Assembly: GCA_018224315.1 (NCBI GenBank)
Contig: JAGTVF010000150.1
Location: 1 to 6,824, forward strand
Direction: 5' to 3'
DNA: 6,824 nucleotides
Source: Desulfobacterales bacterium
GTDB taxonomy: Bacteria > Desulfobacterota > Desulfobacteria > Desulfobacterales > Desulfosalsimonadaceae
Shown: positions 1 through 6,118 of the stretch, in pieces
How positions within the stretch are numbered: the stretch's first letter is position 1
Layout of the letters: each line of letters begins with the position of its first letter
Notes under the pieces: generated by a model
What the model saw: the letters and a program-made list of their open reading frames with translations, nothing else
Database searches by the model: none
What the model was told of the DNA's origin: nothing
Position numbers and translations under genes: made by a program

Positions 1-54
1 AAACAGGCTTAGGTTAGTGATCAGATAGATTCGTGCTTATGGAACCGGTAATGA

Positions 55-59
55 AAGGA
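55..59 (+). promoter_or_regulatory. Shine-Dalgarno site of opgG
   Basis: AAGGA ends five bases before the ATG at 65 and decides between that start and the in-frame ATG three codons later. The 64 bases upstream of the gene are too short and show no convincing -35/-10 pair, so the promoter probably lies outside the window. Confidence 0.7.
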
Positions 60-64
60 AAAGC

Positions 65-1660
65 ATGAACTGCATGACGAAACAGGACCGAAAACAACAG
101 TTTTTGGGCAGCAGCGTTCTCCTGAGCGTTTTTGTGCTTTTATGCCTGTTTTTTCTCTCCCGGGTGCCCTGCCGGGCGGAGACAGGCGGCCCGGGTGTAT
201 CCGGTTTTGCCGATGTAAAGGCAATGGCCGCGCATCTTGCGGAGCAGCCCTACAAGCCTGAAAAGCAGGCACCGGAATTTTTGCTGAATCTCACTTATGA
301 GCAGTGGCGCGATATCCGTTTTAAGCCGGGATCGAGTCTGTGGCGATCCCGGAATCTGCCTTTTGAAATCCAGTTTTTTCATCCGGGCGTTTATTATCGG
401 CACCCCGTGGATGTTTATGTAATTGACGGTCAGAAAACAACGGAAATTCCGTTTTCGCCTGAAATCTTCGACTACGGCGAAAACCAGTTTGACCAGGAGA
501 TACCGGAGGATCTTGGATTTGCCGGATTCCGCGTTCATTATAAACTGAACCGGCCGGATTATAAGGATGAATTCGCTGTCTTTCTGGGAGCAAGTTATTT
601 TCGCGCGGTCGGAAAGTCCATGCACTACGGGCTTTCCAGCAGGGGGTTGGCCATTGATACCGGACTCGATTCCGGCGAGGAATTCCCGTTATTCACCAAA
701 TTTTGGCTTGTACAGCCCGGGTCGGGAGCAGAGCAGCTTGTGGTATATGCGCTGCTTCAGAGCCAAAGCTACACGGGGGCATATGAATTTACTCTGCACC
801 CGGGTGTGGTCACCCAGACGCGGGTCAACTCACGGATATACCAGCGAACACCGGTGAAAAAGCTCGGCATTGCACCGTTGACCTCCATGTTTTATTACGG
901 AGAAAATACGGAAAAACCACCCCAGGGAGATTTCCGGCCGGAGGTGCATGACTCTGACGGGCTACTGATCGCGCAATCGACCGGCGAATGGATCTGGCAT
1001 CCGCTCCGGAATCCGAAAACACTTTCCATCCTGGAATTCAAGGCGCCGAATCCGATCGGGTTCGGACTACTGCAGCGGGACCTGGAATTTGATCATTACC
1101 AGGACCTTGAAGCCCTCTACAACAAGCGGCCCAGTGCCTGGATCAAGCCGACAGGCGGGGACTGGGGCAATGGCCGCATTGAATTGATTATGATTCCGAG
1201 CGATAAAGAAGTCAACGACAACATTGTCGCTTTCTGGGTTCCCGATATAGCCGATCAGACCGAGGTGCTGTCGTTCTCATATATTATTTCCTGGTTTTTC
1301 CCTTCCCGAAGCCCGCATGGAGGCGGGGTTGTGAATGCGACCTTTGCCTCGGCCGATGATCAGGAAAAGACCCGCAGTCTTCTGGTGGATTTCAAGGGGG
1401 GAAAGCTCGATTCCCTCAATTCCCAGGCTTTTCCAGGGGCACGGGTGACTGCTGGCGAGGCAATCAGCATCGTCGAACAACGGGTTCAGAAAAATCCTTA
1501 TATCAATGGCTGGCGAATGGTGCTTAAAATCCGGGCCAAAGACCAAAGTACGCTGGAAAAGGTCCTGGCCAACAAATCCGAACCGATTCATCTGCGCGGA
1601 TTTCTGCACCTTGGCGAAGACGTGCTCACGGAAACATGGCGCTATGCCTTTTACCCGTAA
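65..1660 (+). CDS. opgG: OpgG-type periplasmic glucan biosynthesis protein (GH186 family)
   Basis: A 531-residue protein close in length to E. coli OpgG (511). It acts in the periplasm on the beta-1,2-glucan backbone made by OpgH. Residues 14-32 form a hydrophobic Sec-type signal core, with likely cleavage after CRA near residue 38. Family motifs follow in the usual order: LGFAGFRV (150-157), FLGASYFRAVG (173-183), GLAIDT (194-199), KLGIAPLTSMF (266-276), HDSDGL (295-300), GEWIWHPL (307-314), RPSAW (355-359), NDNIVAFW (384-391) and LTETWRY (521-527). D296 and D385 match the general base and general acid assigned to E. coli OpgD (D300, D388). The C-terminal third, with its GWRMVLKIRAKD segment, follows OpgG rather than OpgD. 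The ATG at 65 is chosen because AAGGA at 55-59 lies five bases upstream; the in-frame ATG at 74 is too far from it. It is first in a same-strand run with the opgH pieces. Whether it cleaves glucan or only processes it cannot be told from sequence. Confidence 0.93.
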   Translation: MNCMTKQDRKQQFLGSSVLLSVFVLLCLFFLSRVPCRAETGGPGVSGFADVKAMAAHLAEQPYKPEKQAPEFLLNLTYEQWRDIRFKPGSSLWRSRNLPFEIQFFHPGVYYRHPVDVYVIDGQKTTEIPFSPEIFDYGENQFDQEIPEDLGFAGFRVHYKLNRPDYKDEFAVFLGASYFRAVGKSMHYGLSSRGLAIDTGLDSGEEFPLFTKFWLVQPGSGAEQLVVYALLQSQSYTGAYEFTLHPGVVTQTRVNSRIYQRTPVKKLGIAPLTSMFYYGENTEKPPQGDFRPEVHDSDGLLIAQSTGEWIWHPLRNPKTLSILEFKAPNPIGFGLLQRDLEFDHYQDLEALYNKRPSAWIKPTGGDWGNGRIELIMIPSDKEVNDNIVAFWVPDIADQTEVLSFSYIISWFFPSRSPHGGGVVNATFASADDQEKTRSLLVDFKGGKLDSLNSQAFPGARVTAGEAISIVEQRVQKNPYINGWRMVLKIRAKDQSTLEKVLANKSEPIHLRGFLHLGEDVLTETWRYAFYP

Positions 1661-1721
1661 ACCGAAATCGTCACCATCTCAGCATTCAGGCATTTTTTAA
1701 CGGATGCATCTTGTTTGGACC

Positions 1722-1726
1722 CGGGA
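1722..1726 (+). promoter_or_regulatory. Shine-Dalgarno-like site before an out-of-frame ATG
   Basis: CGGGA lies five bases before an ATG at 1732. That ATG opens a frame (MTERMAEKLKW...) that runs only to a stop at about 1833, not the frame of the OpgH N-terminal domain. It is the best ribosome binding site in this gap. Removing one copy of the 17-base duplication just downstream would join it in frame to the domain ORF. Confidence 0.4.
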
Positions 1727-1743
1727 TATGTATGACCGAAAGG

Positions 1744-1777
1744 ATGGCGGAAAAACTGAAATGGCGGAAAAAACGAG
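1744..1777 (+). repeat. Imperfect 17-base tandem duplication at the start of the OpgH N-terminal-domain ORF
   Basis: Two adjacent 17-base units begin at 1744 and 1761. Both start with ATGGCGGAAAAA, which is identical over 12 bases, and they match at 14 of 17 positions overall. Because 17 is not a multiple of three, the two ATGs are in different frames. The first is in frame with the ATG at 1732, and the second opens the domain ORF. With one copy removed, the reading would be MTERMAEKTRTDR and continue into the domain. Confidence 0.75.
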
Positions 1778-2183
1778 AACCGATCGGATCCCCGAAATAC
1801 AATGGCAATGGCGGATGGCCCGCAACCGGATGATCGGATACCTGGATGCGCTTGACGTCCCCCCGGTTGAGGCGCTGGAAACAACCTGCGAAATTTCTGC
1901 CGAAGTCCTCCGTCGCAGTCAGACCCAGGATTCCATAAAGCCCGTGGAAGAGGCGATGCAGATGCTGCGCCGGACGCTGGCTGAGCAGAACCGCATTGAA
2001 GAGGGCAATTTCATGGTTTTCGCAGACGCGGAACTTGTGCAACGACCGCTGCCGCCCATGAAAGAAGGCCGCATGTGGCCGGACGGTCCGGATGGAGATT
2101 TGGGGGACGGGCTGTTTAACCGGATGCTGAAAAGAGTCCGGTCCATTCGCTCCTTTTGCCTGCTGTCTTACAGGACGCCATAG
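1761..2183 (+). CDS. Separately encoded OpgH N-terminal cytoplasmic domain (split or frameshifted opgH 5' part)
   Basis: A 140-residue soluble, charged protein with no signal peptide or membrane segment. Two stretches resemble the N-terminal cytoplasmic region of OpgH. YLDALDVPPVEA (27-38) is like E. coli YIDAMPIAASEKA, and LPPMKEGRMWPDGP (97-110) is like the E. coli PEATRSSMFPDPW segment. An RMLKRV stretch (121-126) sits where OpgH has a basic linker before its first membrane helix. In E. coli this region is part of OpgH and has been reported to contact FtsZ when UDP-glucose is plentiful. Here it ends at TAG 2181-2183, and the OpgH body continues in the -1 frame. Together the two parts are about 842 residues, close to E. 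coli OpgH (847). The start is uncertain. ATG 1761 has only a weak GGA nine bases upstream; in-frame ATGs at 1704 (159 residues) and 1728 lack a usable Shine-Dalgarno. It may be a functional subunit, a decaying domain or a sequence-error fragment. Confidence 0.6.
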   Translation: MAEKTRTDRIPEIQWQWRMARNRMIGYLDALDVPPVEALETTCEISAEVLRRSQTQDSIKPVEEAMQMLRRTLAEQNRIEEGNFMVFADAELVQRPLPPMKEGRMWPDGPDGDLGDGLFNRMLKRVRSIRSFCLLSYRTP

Positions 2184-2188
2184 CCGGC

Positions 2189-2194
2189 AGGGAG
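2189..2194 (+). promoter_or_regulatory. Shine-Dalgarno site setting the GTG start of the OpgH body
   Basis: AGGGAG lies six bases before GTG 2201 and six to eight bases after the stop of the upstream ORF. The competing TTG at 2156 has no Shine-Dalgarno in range. The stop-SD-GTG arrangement fits re-initiation by ribosomes finishing the N-terminal-domain ORF. Confidence 0.65.
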
Positions 2195-2200
2195 ACGAAT

Positions 2201-4309
2201 GTGCGAGCAGATCCATCTTTCAGGGTAAGCAGGTACAGGGTTTTTTTCAGGCGATTCGGGCTGTTGTTCCTGGTGATTGTTCCAAGCGTTATTGCCACAG
2301 CTTACATGGCCTACATTCTGCCCCACGGCGGCGGGACAGCCATGGAGTTCTTTGTTCTGGTCATGTTTGCGATCCTTTATGCCTGGATTTCCGTGGGCTT
2401 CTGGACGGCGATGGCGGGCCTGGCAATCCTGGTGCGCGGCGCTGACAAGTATTCGATTTCCAAAATCTACCCCGGGGAAACGCTGCTCAACCGCAATCGT
2501 GATGTTCGAACGGCTGTGGTGATGCCCGTTTACAATGAATCGGCCCCTCAGGTATTGTCCTGCCTTTGTGCAACGATTGATTCCCTCCTGGAAACCAGTT
2601 CTGAAGGGCAATTTGACTTTTTCATCCTGAGCGATCCCGGGGATCCGGATATCTGGCTTCAGGAAGAAATGGCCTGGGCAGATTTGCGTCTTCGGTACCA
2701 GAATGCAGCGTGCGGAATTTTTTACCGCCGACGCAACGACAATGAAAAGCGAAAAAGCGGAAATATTGCGGATTTTTGCCGGCGGTGGGGCCGGCATTAT
2801 CGCTACTTGTTCGTCCTGGACGCTGACAGCGTGATGCGGGGACAGACCATGGTTCAAATGGTCGGGATAATGGAGTGCCGGTCCGAAATCGGCATCCTGC
2901 AGAGTCCGCCCGCGCTTGTCAACCGGGAAACCCTTATTGCACGATCCCAGCAGTTTACCAGCAGCCTTTACGGGACCATGTTTGCCGCTGGTCTGAATTT
3001 CTGGCAGTTCGGCGATTCCCAGTTCTGGGGGCATAATGCGGTTATCCGGATGGCCCCTTTTATGAAACACTGTGATCTGCCGCGGCTGCCGGGCAAACCT
3101 CCCATGGGGGGCGATATTCTCAGCCATGATTTTGTTGAGGCCGCTTTCATGCGACGAGCCGGATATGAAGTCTGGCTGGGCTATGATCTGGGTGGAAGCT
3201 ATGAACAGCCACCCACCGCGCTGCTGAGTGAACTGAACCGGGATCACCGTTGGTGCCAGGGCAATCTGCAGCATTTACGGCTGCTGTTTGCCAGAGGGAT
3301 TCGTGGGGTTCACCGGACCCTGTTCGTAAACGGGGCCATGGCCTATGGTTCTGCCCTTTTCTGGTTCCTGTTTCTGGCCGCCAGCAGCATCATGGCGATT
3401 TTGAAGAATATAAGGGAACCGGACTATTTTCCCGAAGGCCGAAGCCTGTTTCCCCAATGGCCGGTATGGGAGCCCCAGTGGGCCCTTGTTCTGCTGGCCT
3501 CCACCGGGTTTATTCTGTTTTTGCCGAAAATCCTGTGCTTGATCCGGGTGCTGCTCAAAGGGCAGCAGGCCGGGCTTTTCGGGGGGCGCGTGCGGCTTTT
3601 GGGAAGCTTTTTGCTCGAAATCCTGTTTTCCACCCTGCTTGCGCCGACCCGCATGCTGTTTCATGCCAAATTCGTCTTTCTTACCCTGCTGGGGCGCGGG
3701 ATTTCCTGGGAGGCCCAGGAGCGCGGAGACGTGGGAACACCCTGGTCCGATGCGTTCCGGTTTCATCTGGGCGGCACCATCTTCGCCCTGTGCTGGGGAA
3801 TAACGATGTTTGTGATCAATCGCGCCTTTTTCTGGTGGCTGTCCCCCATACTGATTTCCTTGCTTGTTGCAATCCCGGTGTCTGTCTGGTCCAGCCGGCG
3901 TGAAGGGGGGATGTTCCTTAAAAGACATGGCCTGATGCTGACTCCCGAGGAGGTGCAGATCCCGCCGGAGTTGCAGACCTTGCGGACGCTTCGGACCGAC
4001 GGTCCATATTTGGGGCGCGTTCAACCAGACGGGGCCGACAGTTCGACTTTTGCGGCAGGGGTGGTGGATCCGAGGATTTATACGCTTCACATGCACATGC
4101 TGGCATCCCAGCAGATCACGCCTGCCGTCGCCGCGGAGCACCTGGCGGATTACTGTAGAAAGGCCCTTGAACAGGGTCCTGATGCGCTTGACAGCAAGGA
4201 GAAAAGTGCGATCCTTTCTGATCCGGCCAGCATGCGTGAACTGCATCGGAAGGTCTGGGAAATATCGGATCCGGAACTCAGCCGCAAGTGGTGCCTGCCC
4301 GGCGCCTGA
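2201..4309 (+). CDS. opgH: OpgH, inner-membrane glucosyltransferase of periplasmic glucan synthesis (catalytic body without N-terminal domain)
   Basis: A GT2-family membrane glucosyltransferase expected to build the beta-1,2-glucan backbone from UDP-glucose on the cytoplasmic side and move it to the periplasm. Numbering from GTG 2201 gives 702 residues. Two membrane helices (about 21-40 and 49-78) precede the catalytic domain. Catalytic motifs are MPVYNE (108-113), ILSD (D145), LDADS (D207/D209), SHDF (D310) and RDHRW (347-351), the family's Q/RxxRW. The KRKSGNIADFCRRWG block (183-197) is strongly OpgH-like. Further helices lie at about 378-405, 426-450, 470-495 and 525-563. The cytoplasmic tail ends with the conserved LSDPASMRELHRKVW (672-686). 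The loop between the first two helices is about 20 residues shorter than in E. coli. GTG 2201 is preferred because of AGGGAG six bases upstream. TTG 2156 would add 15 residues and overlap the preceding ORF by 28 bases. No in-frame ATG occurs before the first helix. All catalytic residues are intact, so the enzyme is probably active. Confidence 0.93.
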   Translation: MRADPSFRVSRYRVFFRRFGLLFLVIVPSVIATAYMAYILPHGGGTAMEFFVLVMFAILYAWISVGFWTAMAGLAILVRGADKYSISKIYPGETLLNRNRDVRTAVVMPVYNESAPQVLSCLCATIDSLLETSSEGQFDFFILSDPGDPDIWLQEEMAWADLRLRYQNAACGIFYRRRNDNEKRKSGNIADFCRRWGRHYRYLFVLDADSVMRGQTMVQMVGIMECRSEIGILQSPPALVNRETLIARSQQFTSSLYGTMFAAGLNFWQFGDSQFWGHNAVIRMAPFMKHCDLPRLPGKPPMGGDILSHDFVEAAFMRRAGYEVWLGYDLGGSYEQPPTALLSELNRDHRWCQGNLQHLRLLFARGIRGVHRTLFVNGAMAYGSALFWFLFLAASSIMAILKNIREPDYFPEGRSLFPQWPVWEPQWALVLLASTGFILFLPKILCLIRVLLKGQQAGLFGGRVRLLGSFLLEILFSTLLAPTRMLFHAKFVFLTLLGRGISWEAQERGDVGTPWSDAFRFHLGGTIFALCWGITMFVINRAFFWWLSPILISLLVAIPVSVWSSRREGGMFLKRHGLMLTPEEVQIPPELQTLRTLRTDGPYLGRVQPDGADSSTFAAGVVDPRIYTLHMHMLASQQITPAVAAEHLADYCRKALEQGPDALDSKEKSAILSDPASMRELHRKVWEISDPELSRKWCLPGA

Positions 4310-4483
4310 TTCCCTGCACACAGGCCGGCTTAACGCACCCTGCACATCGTAGGACCTCTATATTCGGATTTTTTCGGAATAGTAAGGCGTTGTCACGCTT
4401 TGCATTTCAAAATTTCACGATTAGTTATTAACCAAGCGAGGTTGCAATTATTTGAGTTCTGTTCTGCTGACAAGGGGAAAACC
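4310..4483. other. opgH-opgD intergenic region, 174 bases
   Basis: The longest gap in the window. It holds a 9-base direct repeat (CCCTGCACA at 4312-4320 and 4338-4346) and an AT-rich stretch (about 4400-4430) that could hold a promoter for opgD. The nearest hexamers (TTGTCA at 4390, TATTAA at 4426) are not correctly spaced. No clear terminator hairpin was seen. Extending opgD upstream to TTG 4400 would use part of the gap but would bury the signal peptide behind 28 polar residues. Confidence 0.4.
4472..4477 (+). promoter_or_regulatory. Shine-Dalgarno site of opgD
   Basis: AAGGGG lies six bases before ATG 4484. It supports that start over the upstream TTG at 4400, and the protein from ATG 4484 begins directly with a normal signal peptide. 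Confidence 0.75.
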
Positions 4484-6088
4484 ATGAAAAAACGCCTTAC
4501 CGGCATTGTTTGTCTGTTTTTTTGCTTGTTGTTTGTAGTTTTTTTTCCCCCGGCCGTCCAGGCCGGCACGGGCCGCGCGCAATTGTCTTCTGCCGTTATT
4601 GAAGATTTCGATTATGCATGGCTCAAAGGGTATGCCCGGCAGATGGCCGGCACGGCATACCATGAAACCGAAGTGAAGCTGCCCAAGGCGGTCAGGAATC
4701 TGAGCTGGGATGATTACCAGCAGATCCGGTTCGATCCAAAGCACGCACTGTGGGCAAAGGATGAATCATTGTTCCGGGCCGAGTTTTTCCACCTGGGACT
4801 TTATTTTCAAAAACCGGTGACGATTTATGAACTAACAGCGGGCAAGGCCCGAAAAGTACCCTATTATTCGGATATGTTCCGTTACCGAAAATCGGGCCTC
4901 AACGGCGAAAGCCTGGATCCGGACCTTGGTTTTGCCGGGTTTCGGCTCAAGTATCATACCGATTGGGAGCGCGACGTGGCCGCCTTTCTTGGAGCCAGTT
5001 ATTTTCGCGCCGTGGACCGCCGCATGCAGTATGGTTTGTCCGCCAGGGGGCTGGCCATTGATACGGCTGTGCCCGGGGATGAGGAATTTCCAACGTTTAC
5101 CCATTTCTGGCTTCAATCACCGGGACCGGGCGAGGGGACCGTTGTCGTCTATGCCCTGCTTGACTCCCCGAGTGCCGCAGGTGCCTATCGATTCGAAATC
5201 ACCCCGGGCAGCACCCTGCACATGAAAGTCGATGCGGCTGTTTATCCGCGTCAGGAAATACAGCGCCTGGGCATCGCGCCCCTGACCAGCATGTACATGA
5301 TCGGTGAAAACAGCCGAAGAACAGACTGGGACTGGCGGCCCGAGATTCACGACTCTGACGGACTGGCCATGCACACAGGCGCCTCCGAGTGGATCTGGCG
5401 GCCCCTGGTCAATCCCAGGGAGCTGCGATTTAATGCCTATGCGGACAGCAATCCCAGGGGGTTTGGACTGATTCAGCGAGACCGCAGTTTTGACCATTAT
5501 CAGGACAACGGCGTTTTTTACGACAAGCGCCCGAGCCTGTGGGTGGAGCCTGTCGGCAACTGGGGCAAAGGCGCCGTGCAGCTGGTTGAAATCCCCACTG
5601 AGGATGAAACATTTGACAATATTGTCGCGTTCTGGCACCCGGCCGAACCGGTGGAACCCGGCCAGGAGCTTTTGTACAGCTATCATCTCTACTGGGGAAA
5701 TGATGCGCCCGGGCCCGCGGAGCTGGCCCGGGTGACCGACACGTTTACCGGGCTCGGCGGAGTCATTGGGCAACGGCGGGATTATTACAGCAAGCGTTTT
5801 GTGGTGGATTTCAAAGGCGGAAAGCTGCCCATGCTGGGCAAGGATGCAGAAGTCAGGCCGGTCGTTACGGCTTCGGCCGGCAGAGTGGAGTTGACCTCCG
5901 CACGCCCCCTGAAGGTTACGGACGGGTACCGGGCAAGGTTTGATCTGGTCCCTCCGGACAGCAGCCAGACGCCGATCAACCTGCGGCTTTATCTCCAAAT
6001 GCACGGCCAGCCGCTGACCGAGACCTGGATTTATCAGTGGACGCCCCCTCCACCGGCGCAAAGACAGCTGCACAACCCGGAGCCGTAG
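4484..6088 (+). CDS. opgD: OpgD-type periplasmic beta-1,2-glucan-processing protein (GH186), with a Sec-type signal
   Basis: A 534-residue periplasmic protein of the OpgG/OpgD family, expected to trim or control the length of OpgH's glucan. E. coli OpgD is an endo-beta-1,2-glucanase. The signal peptide has MKKR, a hydrophobic core and VQA at 25-27, with cleavage after residue 27. Motifs include DLGFAGFRL, FLGASYFRAVD, GLSARGLAIDT, LGIAPLTSMY, HDSDGL (H289, D290), GFGLIQRDR, KRPSLWVEP (348-356), ETFDNIVAFW (D378) and ETWIYQWTPPPP near the C-terminus. D290 and D378 align with the catalytic base and acid of E. coli OpgD. Assignment to OpgD rather than OpgG rests on RDVAAFLGASYFRAVD, the LARV...TGLGG segment (about 413-426), NGYR/DGYR-type C-terminal text and the YQWTPPPPAQRQL tail, all like E. 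coli OpgD. E. coli OpgD uses a twin-arginine signal; no RR motif is present here. It follows opgH after 174 bases and may have its own promoter. Confidence 0.9.
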   Translation: MKKRLTGIVCLFFCLLFVVFFPPAVQAGTGRAQLSSAVIEDFDYAWLKGYARQMAGTAYHETEVKLPKAVRNLSWDDYQQIRFDPKHALWAKDESLFRAEFFHLGLYFQKPVTIYELTAGKARKVPYYSDMFRYRKSGLNGESLDPDLGFAGFRLKYHTDWERDVAAFLGASYFRAVDRRMQYGLSARGLAIDTAVPGDEEFPTFTHFWLQSPGPGEGTVVVYALLDSPSAAGAYRFEITPGSTLHMKVDAAVYPRQEIQRLGIAPLTSMYMIGENSRRTDWDWRPEIHDSDGLAMHTGASEWIWRPLVNPRELRFNAYADSNPRGFGLIQRDRSFDHYQDNGVFYDKRPSLWVEPVGNWGKGAVQLVEIPTEDETFDNIVAFWHPAEPVEPGQELLYSYHLYWGNDAPGPAELARVTDTFTGLGGVIGQRRDYYSKRFVVDFKGGKLPMLGKDAEVRPVVTASAGRVELTSARPLKVTDGYRARFDLVPPDSSQTPINLRLYLQMHGQPLTETWIYQWTPPPPAQRQLHNPEP

Positions 6089-6118
6089 GGAAATTAAACC
6101 CCCATGGAAAGGGGATCA

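Noticed and set aside
65..179. Possible lipoprotein signal in OpgG because of a cysteine near the end of the hydrophobic segment (residue 36).
   Set aside because: Residues before the cysteine are R-V-P, which do not fit a lipobox; an ordinary cleavage after CRA fits better.
2127..2160. Possible programmed -1 frameshift site joining the OpgH N-terminal domain to its body (AAAAG at 2130 and CTTTTG at 2153).
   Set aside because: Neither is a canonical slippery heptamer in the right frame and no clear downstream stem was seen; re-initiation at GTG 2201 is a simpler reading, though not proven.
2168..3274. Long minus-strand open frame of 368 codons opposite opgH, and similar ones opposite opgG and opgD.
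   Set aside because: They lie fully opposite genes with intact family motifs, have low-complexity H/Q/P/R-rich text and no recognisable domain; they are shadows of GC-rich codons.
4361..4380. TATTCGGATTTTTTCGGAATA-like stretch, first read as a hairpin with a T-run.
   Set aside because: Only the outer TATTC/GAATA pairs; the inner part is a direct repeat of TTCGGA, not an inverted one, so no stable stem forms.
6099..6114. CCCCC and GGGG flanking a 7-base loop between the convergent opgD and cooS genes, a possible bidirectional terminator.
   Set aside because: The stem is only about four base pairs and neither strand has a following T-run, so a terminator cannot be supported.
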